From Ochrobactrum quorumnocens (GTDB lineage: Bacteria > Pseudomonadota > Alphaproteobacteria > Rhizobiales > Rhizobiaceae), in contig NZ_CP022604.1 in NCBI RefSeq assembly GCF_002278035.1, positions 2,155,501 through 2,219,500 on the forward strand: 64,000 nucleotides of DNA. The letters are read 5' to 3'. The notes beneath the pieces are model-generated. The model searched no databases, was not told the origin of the DNA, and worked only from the letters and a program-made list of their open reading frames with translations. Numbering within the stretch: position 1 is the stretch's first letter; every line of letters starts with the position of its first letter. Positions 1 to 9,008 of the stretch are shown in pieces. The position numbers and the translations under genes are program-made.

Positions 1-1
1 T

Positions 2-1219
2 CCCTTGTTTTCTTCCAATCCCGACAGCTACATCTCGCTCGGGCTCAATCTGCGCGAAATCTTCGAAGTCAGTGATGCGCCGGCATTCGGAACCGTGCGC
101 GCGAATCCCGGGGACTCCTACTGGTTGCAGCGCGCACAGTTCCATATCGATGTTCACCTGAATGAAAACTGGCAATTATTCACACAGTTCGAGGATGTAC
201 GTGCGTTCAACAAGACGGTAGTCGGTCCCAATGACGCGAACCGATTTGACCTTCGTCAAGCCTTCATCGGTTATACGCAGGAGACCGACGCGGGAACGTT
301 CAGGGCAAGGGTTGGCCGTCAGGACTTTGCGTTCGACCTGGAACGGTTCGTTTCGACGCGCGATGGGCCGAATGTCCGTCAGTCGTTCGATGCGGTCTGG
401 GCCGGGTGGGAGACGGATGCATGGCGCTTCTATGGACTTGTCAGCAGACCTGTCCAGTATCGCGATGACCGCCCTTTCGATGATCGATCGAGTGGCGATG
501 CAATGTTCAGCGGAGCTCGTGTGGAATGGCAGCTGTCGCCGGATATCGAGGCCTCCGCGTATTATGCACTTTATCAGCGCAAGGACGCCACCTTTCTCAC
601 CGCGTCGGGTGAGGAGGACAGGCATATTCTCAATATCCGGACGGCTGGCAAATATGCCGGTTTCGACTGGGACGCGGAAGCGATGGGACAGGTCGGCAAG
701 GTCGGCTCGGCTGATATTCTAGCCTGGGCCGTAGGCGCGAGGACCGGATACACGTTCGAGGATATTACCTGGTCGCCGCGGATTGGTCTGCAGTTCGACG
801 TGGCGTCGGGCGACAGTGATGCGGGCGACGACACGCTCGGCACTTTCAATCCGCTGTTTCCGAACGGCTTTTATTTCTCGCTCGGCGGTCATACCGGATA
901 CGCCAACCTCGTCCACATCAAACCATCGGTCACCGTTCAGCCGACAGAAGACCTGACCTTGATGGCCGGGGTCGGACTGCTCTGGCGACAAACGACTGAT
1001 GACGCCGTCTACACCCTGCCAAGCATTCCCGTGTCCGGCACGGCGGGTCAGGGGTCGGCATGGACAGGAGCCTATTTGCAGGTCAGGGCGGACTACCGTT
1101 TCACCCCCGTTCTCACGGGATCGCTGGAGGCCGTCCATTATCAAGTCGGCTCGGCGCTTCGCGACGCCGGAGGCAGTGACAGCAACTATGTTCGAGCGGA
1201 ATTGAAATACTCATGGTAG
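2..1219 (+). CDS. Alginate-export-family outer membrane beta-barrel protein (5' partial)
   Basis: The reading frame is open to the left edge of the window, so the start and the signal peptide lie outside; the TTG at 5 is not a credible start. The product is rich in alternating polar/aromatic strands (for example WRFYGLVSRPVQYRDDR near residue 140) and ends in KYSW, a terminal aromatic residue typical of proteins inserted by the BAM complex. This pattern matches the AlgE-like alginate-export porins, which form outer-membrane barrels for sugars or small solutes; the substrate here is unknown. A fragment very similar to bases 420-485 reappears at 6951-7015, so a second copy once existed nearby. 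Confidence 0.8.
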   Translation, partial: PLFSSNPDSYISLGLNLREIFEVSDAPAFGTVRANPGDSYWLQRAQFHIDVHLNENWQLFTQFEDVRAFNKTVVGPNDANRFDLRQAFIGYTQETDAGTFRARVGRQDFAFDLERFVSTRDGPNVRQSFDAVWAGWETDAWRFYGLVSRPVQYRDDRPFDDRSSGDAMFSGARVEWQLSPDIEASAYYALYQRKDATFLTASGEEDRHILNIRTAGKYAGFDWDAEAMGQVGKVGSADILAWAVGARTGYTFEDITWSPRIGLQFDVASGDSDAGDDTLGTFNPLFPNGFYFSLGGHTGYANLVHIKPSVTVQPTEDLTLMAGVGLLWRQTTDDAVYTLPSIPVSGTAGQGSAWTGAYLQVRADYRFTPVLTGSLEAVHYQVGSALRDAGGSDSNYVRAELKYSW

Positions 1220-1367
1220 CGAACGCACAACTCTACGCACCAACGCCGCCTTTCGCCGTGCCGAACACTGAGGGACGATAGATCGGTCGTCTGATATGCA
1301 AGACGCGGTGCTGCACGATGAGGAAAGCCGGATAGGCATTCTTGGGCCGATATCGCAGCACCCATTC

Positions 1368-1784
1368 TCAGGACGCCGGTTGAAACAACTCGACCAGCAT
1401 CCTCTCATTGTCCCGGATGTAAGCGAAACGATCGCCGGAATTGTTGGGAACGGAGGTTGGCGGTATAACGATTTCAACACCCTTGGCCGCCAGCGCGGCT
1501 ATGGTCTCTTCCAGTTCATCAACATTGAGCGCGAAATGGTTGACGCCACCGCGTTTCAGGAGTGTTTCGATGTCTTCGCGCTCGCTTGCCATCGGCGTAG
1601 CACCTTCGACTTGAAAGATTTCGAGCCTAGCTTGGCCGCGGACGAGCATGGCCACCTGCGCGCCAGGCACGATGAAACTGTACTGGTGCTCGAATCCAAG
1701 CTTATCACGATACCAGTCAAGGCTAGCCCGCAGGTCATTGACGACGACACCGACATGATGAAGGCGATGGACGATATCTACCAT
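1368..1784 (-). CDS. VOC (glyoxalase/bleomycin-resistance fold) family protein
   Basis: This 138-residue protein begins HRLHHVGVVVNDLRASLDWY, the classic first beta-alpha-beta unit of the vicinal-oxygen-chelate fold. It has the metal-ligand His near residue 9, a second His in GGVNHFALNV and a Glu in MLVELFQP near the C terminus. Those three residues form the usual divalent-metal site, so the protein is probably an active metal-dependent lyase, epimerase or dioxygenase of methylmalonyl-CoA-epimerase type. The substrate cannot be told. It is transcribed away from the TetR gene at 2111, which may control it. Confidence 0.8.
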   Translation of the reverse strand: MVDIVHRLHHVGVVVNDLRASLDWYRDKLGFEHQYSFIVPGAQVAMLVRGQARLEIFQVEGATPMASEREDIETLLKRGGVNHFALNVDELEETIAALAAKGVEIVIPPTSVPNNSGDRFAYIRDNERMLVELFQPAS

Positions 1785-2079
1785 GTGATTTCCTGAGTTT
1801 TATTTTTATCGCTCCGGATTTGGTTCGAGATACCACCGCTGTTATAGCTGCGGCTGTAAGTGCCCTCCGGGAAATGGCCGCCTTCATTAGAATTTCATGG
1901 CGTGGAGGTTAGTACTGCATCGGCGAGCAGCATAGTCTCCCCGAATGCGAAACGTTGTTGCAAAACGTGGAACGGCAGGCCGATCAAGGATGTCATGGCA
2001 GCTCTAACGCGCGGCCTCGGCTAGCCGCTCGCGCAGGCGCCGGGCGAAAAGGCTTCGTCCATCTCCTTGACCAAAGTGA

Positions 2080-2113
2080 CACTTAGTGCCAAACAATGGG
2101 TTGGCACTAAGTG
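2080..2113. promoter_or_regulatory. Perfect 13-bp inverted repeat, probable TetR operator
   Basis: Bases 2080-2092 (CACTTAGTGCCAA) are exactly reverse-complementary to 2101-2113, with an 8-bp centre. The repeat overlaps the GTG at 2111 of the TetR-family gene and lies between two divergent genes, as expected for an autoregulatory operator. The rest of the 1785-2110 gap shows nothing else I recognise. Confidence 0.7.
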
Positions 2114-2743
2114 ACAGAAGGATATCAGAGTTTGGCAAAGATCGAGAAAGGGCGACTTGAGGTCGCACGTCACGCGGCCGAGTTGTTCTGGAAATACGGC
2201 GTCGAGAAGACGAGTGGCGACGCGATTGCCGCCGCATCGGGGCTCTCGAAGCGAACGGTCTGGCGCTATTTCCGATCGAAGGAAGCCTGTATCGAGCCGC
2301 TCTTCATGGTTACGGGGCTGCGCTTCATCGAATTGTTGCGCACCTGGCCGCGCGAGTTCTCGATCGAGGTCTACCTGCGCGATACGCTGGGCTCGATGCT
2401 GAAGACAGAGCAGGAAATCCGCGACGGCGTAGCCGTGGCGCGGCTGATCTCCCGCCTGAAAACCGAACCGGCGATCCGCACCGCCTATCTGATGGCGAGC
2501 GCGCAAGCAGAAGACGAGTTCGTCGCGATCGTTGCCGAGCGCGCCGGGCGCACGTCCGAGGATTTCGACGTCAAGCTCTGCGCTGCGGCCGCAATGGCCG
2601 CCGTGCGCGTTGTCGATGAAGACATATGCACTGCCACGTTCACCCATGGCCGCTACTTCGAACACCATGAAGTCTGCGACCGGTTGGCCGCTGCCATTCG
2701 CGCAGCAAGCACCCTGCCGATCTGCGATCCGGTCGCTCGCTAA
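2111..2743 (+). CDS. TetR/AcrR-family transcriptional regulator
   Basis: The N terminus carries the TetR helix-turn-helix: EVARHAAELFWKYGVEKTS, then AIAAASGLSKRTVWRYFRSK. It is followed by a long helical ligand/dimer domain, giving about 210 residues, normal for the family. Two starts are possible. GTG at 2111 lies inside the palindrome at 2080-2113. TTG at 2132 is preceded by AGAAGGA at a good distance and would leave the operator upstream. The gene is divergent from the VOC gene and followed 39 bp later by the prolyl oligopeptidase gene, so it may repress either or both. The ligand is unknown. Confidence 0.85.
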   Translation: MTEGYQSLAKIEKGRLEVARHAAELFWKYGVEKTSGDAIAAASGLSKRTVWRYFRSKEACIEPLFMVTGLRFIELLRTWPREFSIEVYLRDTLGSMLKTEQEIRDGVAVARLISRLKTEPAIRTAYLMASAQAEDEFVAIVAERAGRTSEDFDVKLCAAAAMAAVRVVDEDICTATFTHGRYFEHHEVCDRLAAAIRAASTLPICDPVAR

Positions 2744-2782
2744 ACTGGTCGGCCAGTCCCTTCGCTCCATAAGGAACCAAAA

Positions 2783-4840
2783 ATGATCTATCCCGAAACC
2801 CGACGCATCGACACGACGGAAGAGCATTTTGGCACAACGATTGCCGATCCCTACCGGTGGCTGGAAGGCGATGCGCGCAGTCACCCCGAGGTCGCGGAGT
2901 GGGTGCAGGCGCAAGACGAGCTGGCGCGAACACATCTGGCCAGGCTGCCGGGCCGAAAAACCTTCCGGCAGCGGCTGGCGGCGCTCTTCGAGCATGCCTG
3001 CCTGACCGCCCCGATCAAGCGTGGAGACCGCTATTTCTTCACCCGCAATCCCGGCCTCGACGACCAGGCGGTTCTCGTCATGCGCGAAGGGGCGGACGGC
3101 CCGGAACATGTCCTCGTGGATCCGAACACGTGGGCCGAGGACGGCGCGGCGGCCCTGGCAGAATGGGCCGTCAGCGAAGACGGACGTCATGTTGCCTTTG
3201 CCCGCCAGGAGGGCGGCACCGACTGGCGTACGATCGGGGTTCTCGATGTAGAGAGTGGAAACACCCTTGCCGACGAAATCGCATGGGCGCGCTTCACCGC
3301 CATCGCCTGGGCACATGACGGATCCGGGTTCTTCTACTCCCGTTTTCCAGAGCCGCCTGCGGCGAACGGATTCGAAGCGCCGGTCACCGGGCACGCCATT
3401 TATTTCCACACACTCGGCGCGGCGCAGGCTGACGACCGCCTCGTTTACGCGGCAGCGGAAGGTCAGCTCCTCATACAGACGGTCAGCGTGACAGCGGACG
3501 GGCGTTATGTCGTGATCTATTCGACTCCCGGCGCGGGCAGCAACACACTGTCGATCATTGACCTACACGACCCGACGTGGACGCCGCGCCCTGTCATCGA
3601 GACCCAGGGGCATAACTGGTTCGTAGCCGGAAATCAGGGGAACAGGTTCTTCGTGGTGACGGACCAAGGGGCGGAGCGCGGCAGGATCGTCACTTTCGAC
3701 CTCGCTGAGGCCGAACTGCGCATCGTCGATCTCGTCCAAGAGCGAAACGACGCCACGCTGAACGATGCATCCCTCCTCGGCGGGAGGCTTCTCGTCACCT
3801 ATCTCGTCCATGCCAAGACCGAGATCCGCCGTTATATGCCCGACGGCACGCCCGATGGGACGGCCGAGCTTCCGGGCATTGGCAGTGCGGGCGGTTTTCA
3901 CGGACGTCCGGACGACGACGACGCCTTCTTCGTCTTCACCGGTTACGACGCTCCAATGACGATCTACCGCTACGATGTCACCAACCGACAGCTCGAAGTC
4001 TGGGCCCAACCGGAGGTCGCGATCGATCTCGGCCGCATCACCGTCGAACAGCACTTCTATCAATCGAAAGACGGCACACGCATTCCGATGTTCGTTGTGC
4101 GCCGGGCAGACGTTCAGGCGCCGGTACCGACGATCCTTTACGGTTATGGCGGCTACGGCATCAGCATGATCCCTTATTATTCGCCGCCCGTCCTCGCATG
4201 GGTGGAAGCGGGCGGCGCCTACGCCGTCGCCAATCTGCGCGGCGGCGGGGAATACGGCAAAGCATGGCACGACGCTGGGCGGCTCGCGAACAAGCAGAAC
4301 GTCTTCAACGACTTCATCGCCGCCGCCGAATATCTGAAGAGCAAAGGCATCGCCGCTGCCGAGGGCCTCGCAATCCAAGGCGAATCCAATGGCGGCCTAT
4401 TGGTCGCGGCCGTGACCAACCAGCGACCGGACCTTTTCGCCGCGGTCCTTCCAGGTGTCGGCGTCATGGACATGCTGCGCTTCGCCCGTTTCACAGGCGG
4501 ACAGTTCTGGATCGGGGACTACGGCGATCCACGGAAGGAAGCCGACTTCCGTAACCTCCTGTCCTATTCGCCCTATCACACGATCCGCTCGGACACACCC
4601 TATCCGGCGATCCTGGTCACGACGGCTGATACCGACGACCGCGTCGTGCCGGCCCACAGCTTCAAATATGTTGCGGCACTTCAGGCCGCGAGCCTCGGCG
4701 ACAAGCCGCGGATCCTGCGGGTCGACAAGCGGGCCGGCCACGGTGCCGGGAAACCCACCAACAAGGCAATCGACGAGATCGCCGACCTTTGGGCGTTCGT
4801 CGCCCACTGGACCGGCCTCGACGCTACGACGACGGATTGA
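2783..4840 (+). CDS. Prolyl oligopeptidase (S9A serine peptidase)
   Basis: This 685-residue protein has the two-part architecture of prolyl oligopeptidase: an N-terminal seven-bladed propeller that limits access, and a C-terminal alpha/beta-hydrolase domain that cleaves small peptides after proline. The catalytic triad is visible as Ser535 in GESNGG, Asp618 in TDDRVVP and His653 in RAGHGAGKP. There is no signal peptide, so it should be cytosolic. The length is close to the family norm. The C terminus is related to a broken minus-strand fragment at 6682-6870. It lies just downstream of the TetR gene, in the same direction. Confidence 0.9.
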   Translation: MIYPETRRIDTTEEHFGTTIADPYRWLEGDARSHPEVAEWVQAQDELARTHLARLPGRKTFRQRLAALFEHACLTAPIKRGDRYFFTRNPGLDDQAVLVMREGADGPEHVLVDPNTWAEDGAAALAEWAVSEDGRHVAFARQEGGTDWRTIGVLDVESGNTLADEIAWARFTAIAWAHDGSGFFYSRFPEPPAANGFEAPVTGHAIYFHTLGAAQADDRLVYAAAEGQLLIQTVSVTADGRYVVIYSTPGAGSNTLSIIDLHDPTWTPRPVIETQGHNWFVAGNQGNRFFVVTDQGAERGRIVTFDLAEAELRIVDLVQERNDATLNDASLLGGRLLVTYLVHAKTEIRRYMPDGTPDGTAELPGIGSAGGFHGRPDDDDAFFVFTGYDAPMTIYRYDVTNRQLEVWAQPEVAIDLGRITVEQHFYQSKDGTRIPMFVVRRADVQAPVPTILYGYGGYGISMIPYYSPPVLAWVEAGGAYAVANLRGGGEYGKAWHDAGRLANKQNVFNDFIAAAEYLKSKGIAAAEGLAIQGESNGGLLVAAVTNQRPDLFAAVLPGVGVMDMLRFARFTGGQFWIGDYGDPRKEADFRNLLSYSPYHTIRSDTPYPAILVTTADTDDRVVPAHSFKYVAALQAASLGDKPRILRVDKRAGHGAGKPTNKAIDEIADLWAFVAHWTGLDATTTD

Positions 4841-5049
4841 CCGCTTGGCCGACAATCCATCATCGTCAGCGAGGCCGGTTATCGAACAGGCGCTCTCCAG
4901 ATAGCCGACAGGTGCCACCAAGGGCCGGACCGTAGGCCCGAGCCTGCATCAAGGTAAGATTGCAACCCCAGCAATCTGGCCTTTCACGAACGCAAACGCC
5001 GGAACCCGTCCAGGTCGAGGCGTTTTAGCGACTGTCCGTCGACAGGCCG

Positions 5050-5089
5050 TAGGCAAACCAGAAAAGAAATAGGCAAACCAGAAAAGAAA
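5050..5089 (+). repeat. Two tandem copies of a 20-bp A-rich repeat
   Basis: TAGGCAAACCAGAAAAGAAA occurs at 5050-5069 and again, identically, at 5070-5089. It ends 9 bp before the ATG of the homoserine dehydrogenase-like gene, so the second copy forms its purine-rich ribosome-binding region. It looks like a recent slippage duplication. The rest of the 4841-5098 gap shows nothing else recognisable. Confidence 0.85.
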
Positions 5090-5098
5090 GAAGACTAT

Positions 5099-6127
5099 AT
5101 GCGGGTTTTCAACATCACGATTGCAGGTTTCGGAGGCGTGGGACGTGCCACGGCGAAGCTGCTTCTGTCCCGGCGCGAGCGCTATCGGAAGGTCTACGGA
5201 GCCGATGTTCGCCTGGTCGCCGTCTGCGGATCGCGATCCGGTCTATCCGACCCCGGCGGCCTGGAAGCTGAGCGGCTGGATACGCTTGCGGCAGGGCTTT
5301 CTGGACCGGACTTCGTGGCGGCAAGCGGCGCCGACATTCTGATCGAGGCGGGACCAAGTGATTTCCGCACCGGCGGCCCGGGACTGGCCTATATCCGCTC
5401 GGCTCTCGCCGCCGGGCGCGACACGATCGTAATATCGAAGGGTGCGCTGGTCCATAGCGGAAAACAGTTGCGTGAGCTCGCAACAGGCTCGGGTGCGATG
5501 CTGAAGTTCAGCGGCGCAGCAGCCGCCGCCCTGCCGACGATCGATCTCGTCGATTACAGCCTGAAGGGCTGCGAAGTGCTCGAAATCGAGGGTATCCTGA
5601 ACGCCACGACCAATTTCCTGCTCGACGCTATGACGACGAAAGGCCTCGGCTTCGATGCGGCCCTGCAGGAGGCGCAGAAAGGCGGTTTCGCCGAAGCCGA
5701 TCCGCGCAACGACACCGAAGGCTGGGATACCGCCTGCAAGCTCTTGATCCTCGCCAATTTTGGGCTCGGCGCCGACCTAACGATGGACGAGCTTGCCGTC
5801 GAAGGCATCCAGTCGGTCACCGGAGATCGTATCGAAGCGTGGCGAGCGGAAGGTGTGGTTCCGAAACTCGTCGGCAGCCTGACGCGCATTGACGGCAAAT
5901 TCCGCGCCGCGGTCGGAATCAGGACCTATCCGCTTTCAGACCCACTTGCGAATGTTCGGGGAAAGGACAAGGCAATCCGTATCACCACCGACGCGATGGG
6001 CGATACGATCGCGATCGGATCCGGCAAGGAGCCCCTCGCCACCGCAGCAGCTGCGCTGAAAGATCTCGAGCACATTCTGTCTGCGAGGGTAGCCGTCCCG
6101 GTATCGATTTCGGAGCCCTCGTCATGA
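5099..6127 (+). CDS. Homoserine dehydrogenase-like oxidoreductase
   Basis: The protein opens with an NAD(P)-binding Rossmann motif (ITIAGFGGVGRATAKLL). It continues with the homoserine-dehydrogenase catalytic domain, including IEGILNATTNFLL, GGFAEADPRNDTEGWDTACK and a Lys in ISKGALV. It would reduce aspartate semialdehyde to homoserine with NAD(P)H, or act on a related semialdehyde. At 342 residues it lacks the C-terminal ACT domain of the biosynthetic enzyme, so it belongs to the short unregulated class and may serve catabolism. It overlaps the downstream cupin gene by ATGA and is probably co-transcribed with it. Confidence 0.85.
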   Translation: MRVFNITIAGFGGVGRATAKLLLSRRERYRKVYGADVRLVAVCGSRSGLSDPGGLEAERLDTLAAGLSGPDFVAASGADILIEAGPSDFRTGGPGLAYIRSALAAGRDTIVISKGALVHSGKQLRELATGSGAMLKFSGAAAAALPTIDLVDYSLKGCEVLEIEGILNATTNFLLDAMTTKGLGFDAALQEAQKGGFAEADPRNDTEGWDTACKLLILANFGLGADLTMDELAVEGIQSVTGDRIEAWRAEGVVPKLVGSLTRIDGKFRAAVGIRTYPLSDPLANVRGKDKAIRITTDAMGDTIAIGSGKEPLATAAAALKDLEHILSARVAVPVSISEPSS

Positions 6128-6579
6128 CTGAACTTCCAAGGGATGTAACGCCATCCGCTCGCGAGATCATCGAGGCGCTCGGCCTCAAGCCGCACCCGGA
6201 AGGCGGCTGGTACGCCGAGACTTTCCGCGACGAGTCGGCGGCCCCTCGTGGCTATTCTACCGCAATCTACTACCTGCTCGAAGCCGGACAGCGCTCGCAC
6301 TGGCACCGCGTCAAGGACGCGACGGAGATCTGGCATTTCCATGCCGGTGATGCGCTGGCTCTCACCCTTTCGCCCGATGGGCGCGACATGATCCCTCATC
6401 GCCTCGGCGCTAACCTTACCGCCGGCGAACGGCCGCAGCTCGTCGTTCCCGCGGGATGGTGGCAGACGGCGGAACCCCTCGGGGCTTGGACCCTAGTCGG
6501 ATGCACCGTCGCGCCGGGCTTCTTGTTCGAACAGTTCGAAATGGCACCACAGGGATGGACACCCCGGCGAGATGTTTAG
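6124..6579 (+). CDS. DUF985-family cupin
   Basis: This 151-residue protein begins EIIEALGLKPHPEGGWYAETFRD and carries SHWHRVKDATEIWHFHAGD, the signature of the single-domain DUF985 (Cupin_5) family. The His residues in HWH and WHFH line a beta-barrel pocket. The biochemical role of the family is not established. The start overlaps the stop of the homoserine dehydrogenase gene by 4 bp, so the two are translationally coupled. A hairpin follows at 6603-6623. Confidence 0.85.
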   Translation: MTELPRDVTPSAREIIEALGLKPHPEGGWYAETFRDESAAPRGYSTAIYYLLEAGQRSHWHRVKDATEIWHFHAGDALALTLSPDGRDMIPHRLGANLTAGERPQLVVPAGWWQTAEPLGAWTLVGCTVAPGFLFEQFEMAPQGWTPRRDV

Positions 6580-6602
6580 GTAACACCAAGCTTGGCTTCA
6601 CA

Positions 6603-6623
6603 AACCCGCCTGGAAGGCGGGTT
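6603..6623 (+). terminator. Hairpin ending the dehydrogenase/cupin operon
   Basis: AACCCGCC and GGCGGGTT form an 8-bp perfect stem with a 5-nt loop, 23 bp after the cupin stop. The following TCATTTAC is only weakly T-rich, so it is a probable rather than a certain intrinsic terminator. Confidence 0.6.
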
Positions 6624-6681
6624 CATTTACGACTTGAGCGTCTTGTTTGTATCAATCCGGCTGACGGACTTTCAATTTGGT

Positions 6682-6870
6682 CTATTGCTCGGCGAACGCC
6701 CACTGCTCAGCGAACTCCTTGATGGCCTTGCTCGTCGGTTTGCCGCCCCGCGACCGGTACGGGTCTCGACACGCAACAGATGCGGGCGATCACCGATGTC
6801 TGTGGCCAGCAGCGCAGCGACAAACGCCCGCCTTTGCGAGATGCCGCTGGCGGATTTGAGCAAAAGAACA
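6682..6870 (-). pseudogene. C-terminal fragment of a prolyl oligopeptidase gene, frameshifted
   Basis: On the minus strand one frame reads FVAALLATDIGDRPHLLRVE followed by TRTGRGA. A shifted frame then continues GKPTSKAIKEFAEQW and ends at a TAG at 6682-6684. This matches the end of the intact enzyme at 2783-4840 (AALQAASLGDKPRILRVDKR, GHGAGKP). The catalytic His is lost (GRG in place of GHG) and a one-base shift separates the two parts. Nothing of the upstream three-quarters of the gene is present. Confidence 0.75.
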
Positions 6871-6950
6871 TCCGGATCACCCAAAGGCAAATCGGCAATG
6901 CGTTGAGCGCCGCGCCTGAGATCATCATAACCGTCCAGTACACCTTGAGG

Positions 6951-7015
6951 CATGGCGCTTCTACGGGCTGGTCAGCCGACCTGTTAAGTATCGCGATGAC
7001 CACCGTTCGATGATC
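6951..7015 (+). pseudogene. Fragment of an alginate-export-type barrel gene
   Basis: These 65 bases read HAWRFYGLVSRPVKYRDD-like in one frame. By eye they match bases 420-485 of the barrel gene at the window start over almost their whole length, with about ten substitutions and a one-base deletion near the end. No further homology is visible on either side. The remaining bases of the 6580-7138 gap, between the hairpin, the peptidase remnant, this fragment and the SDR gene, contain nothing else I recognise. Confidence 0.7.
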
Positions 7016-7138
7016 CGCGGTCATCTGATGCGGAAGCATGCACCTTAGCTTGCTTTTTCCGGACGGCAATTTAGGCTCCGATCATCCAAGGTTGGAGGCG
7101 AGGGTTCGCCCCCTTAGCCCAAGGAAGACCGGGCGCAG

Positions 7139-7879
7139 TCAGGCTATCGCGCCCCCATCGGCGGTCAGAATGGCACCCGTAATCAGGTTCGCAGCAGGAC
7201 TTGCGAGAAAGACCACAGCGTTCGCGATTTCGCGTGGCTCGCCGAAACGCCCCAGCGACGTGAGGCTCCGCTGGAAGTCGGCGGCCGCGCCGTCCGCCGG
7301 ATTTGCATCGGTATTCACCGATCCGGGCTGCACCAGGTTTACGGTAATGCCGTTCGGACCAAGTTCGCGCGACAGCCCGCGGGTGAAAGAGGTGAGCGCT
7401 GCCTTGGACATCGCATAAGCCGTTACGCCCGGGAATGGAACCCGCTCACCGAGACCCGATCCGATGGAGATGATACGCCCGCCGGCGGAAAGATGCGGAA
7501 TGACAGCCTTCGCGAACAGCACTGGCGCTCGCACGTTGACGTCCATCAAGGTTTGATAGTCGGCTACATCGAGGTCAACGATCATTCCGGAGTGGCCGAT
7601 CGCCGCGCTGTTGACGAGGATATCGAGACCACCAAGTGCCGTGATGGCATCGCTGGCTGCACGCGTGATCGCCTCAGGATTGGCACTATCGGCTTGAATA
7701 ACAACCGCGCGACGCCCCGCATCTTCAATGGACTTGGCCACCGTGGCAGCTTTTTCAGCCGAGCGCTGGTACGTAAACGCCACGTCAGCGCCGTTCTCGG
7801 CGAGAGCCAATGCGATCGCGGCACCGATGCCTCGCGACCCTCCGGTTACCAATGCACGTTTCCCGTTCAGATCAATCAT
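7139..7879 (-). CDS. SDR-family NAD(P)-dependent oxidoreductase
   Basis: This is a 246-residue classical short-chain dehydrogenase/reductase. The cofactor glycine motif TGGSRGIG is at residues 12-19, NSAA at 90-93, the catalytic Ser lies in ISIGSG near 138-141, and Tyr155-Lys159 sits in YAMSK. The end, ITGAILTADGGAIA, is typical of the 3-oxoacyl-ACP-reductase-like branch. The substrate is unknown; it acts on a carbonyl or alcohol in the cytosol. It stands alone on the minus strand. Confidence 0.9.
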   Translation of the reverse strand: MIDLNGKRALVTGGSRGIGAAIALALAENGADVAFTYQRSAEKAATVAKSIEDAGRRAVVIQADSANPEAITRAASDAITALGGLDILVNSAAIGHSGMIVDLDVADYQTLMDVNVRAPVLFAKAVIPHLSAGGRIISIGSGLGERVPFPGVTAYAMSKAALTSFTRGLSRELGPNGITVNLVQPGSVNTDANPADGAAADFQRSLTSLGRFGEPREIANAVVFLASPAANLITGAILTADGGAIA

Positions 7880-8048
7880 GTGTTCTTCCTTTTCTACGTA
7901 GTCGACCCAGGCCGCGATGGTTCTTACAAGATGCGAAAGACGCTCGACCGCCTGTCCCGCTAACTTAATGTTCTCCGTTAACGACGCTTAGTCTCAAGAC
8001 CTGCTGAACTGTGTTGCAAGATGCGGAACGTCCGGCGACGCCTTGGCG

Positions 8049-8882
8049 TCAAACCCGCAGCGCACGGAGCAGACCTTCGAGGTTTCGCTCACCGTCCCTG
8101 GTCTGTGCTCCTGCCTTAAGCCCGCCTCGAATGAGTTTTTCGGCCGCCGGGCGCGCGAACAATCCCGCCCAGGCGTCGTGCTCGCGACTAAAGCCCTCCC
8201 GCAAGTCTGCGGGTGGCACCGCCTTTTTGGCGGCGGCGATGACGCCTTCTGGTAAAGCGGCGATGTTGCCTGCCAACCGGTCGACGAAGCTATCGAGTTC
8301 CGAGGCCCGCAGCGCCCGGTTGATCCAGCCATAGCGTTCCGCCGTCGCCGCATCGATAAGATCGGCGCCGAGGATCACTTCGAGAGCCCGGCCGCGTGTC
8401 ATCCGGCTGGACAGATATTGCATGGCCCCGCCGCCGGGCGTGATGCCCATCAACGCCTCGCATTGGGCAAGCCCTGCCCGCCCCTCTGCTGCGAACGCCA
8501 TGTCGGCCGCTGCGACGAACTCCGCGCCGCCGCCGCGCGCCAGCCCGGCGAGCTTGACGATCGTCACCTGCGGCTGCTCCCGCAGCAGCTCACCGAATGC
8601 CTGGAACGGGTTGAGGCCTTCCGGAGCCTCGCGGGCAATCTCATCGAAGGCATGCGGCTCGTCGATCAAAGTCATGTCGACATGAGCAATGAAGAATTCC
8701 GGGTCCGCGCTCTGGAAAACCAGCACGCGCGTGTCGGGATCATCGCGAACGGAGAGAAGAAAACGGCGTATCTCACTCATCAAGGGGACATCGAGAACGT
8801 TGACCGGAGGATTGTCGATGGTAATCGTCGCGATGCCTTCCGATTTGGAAATTCGAAGCCGGCTGAAAGCTGTGTCTGTCAT
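8049..8882 (-). CDS. Enoyl-CoA hydratase/isomerase (crotonase) family protein
   Basis: The chosen ATG gives a 277-residue protein starting MTDTAFSRLRISKSEG; the frame stays open upstream but without homology. Crotonase features are TITIDNPPVNVLDVPLM, the oxyanion-hole region AGLARGGGAEFVAAADM and the LMGITPGGGAM segment. These proteins bind acyl-CoA thioesters and catalyse hydration, isomerisation or related chemistry; the exact substrate is not evident. The usual acidic catalytic residues are not obvious in the aligned positions. It is divergent from an HxlR regulator at 9009, which probably controls it. Confidence 0.8.
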   Translation of the reverse strand: MTDTAFSRLRISKSEGIATITIDNPPVNVLDVPLMSEIRRFLLSVRDDPDTRVLVFQSADPEFFIAHVDMTLIDEPHAFDEIAREAPEGLNPFQAFGELLREQPQVTIVKLAGLARGGGAEFVAAADMAFAAEGRAGLAQCEALMGITPGGGAMQYLSSRMTRGRALEVILGADLIDAATAERYGWINRALRASELDSFVDRLAGNIAALPEGVIAAAKKAVPPADLREGFSREHDAWAGLFARPAAEKLIRGGLKAGAQTRDGERNLEGLLRALRV

Positions 8883-8941
8883 ATGTAAAGTCTCTGTTCT
8901 TCGGGAAACTCTGGTGCCGGTGTTTTGCACCATTGACCATA

Positions 8942-8960
8942 AAGTATTCATCGGATACTT
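8942..8960. promoter_or_regulatory. Short dyad, candidate HxlR operator
   Basis: AAGTAT (8942-8947) and ATACTT (8955-8960) form an inverted repeat with a 7-bp centre, midway between the divergent crotonase and HxlR genes. HxlR-type regulators commonly bind such GTAT/ATAC dyads. Confidence 0.5.
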
Positions 8961-9008
8961 AGCGTCAATTACGCACCTGAAGCATCCCAGGGATGCCGGA
9001 GGATACCG

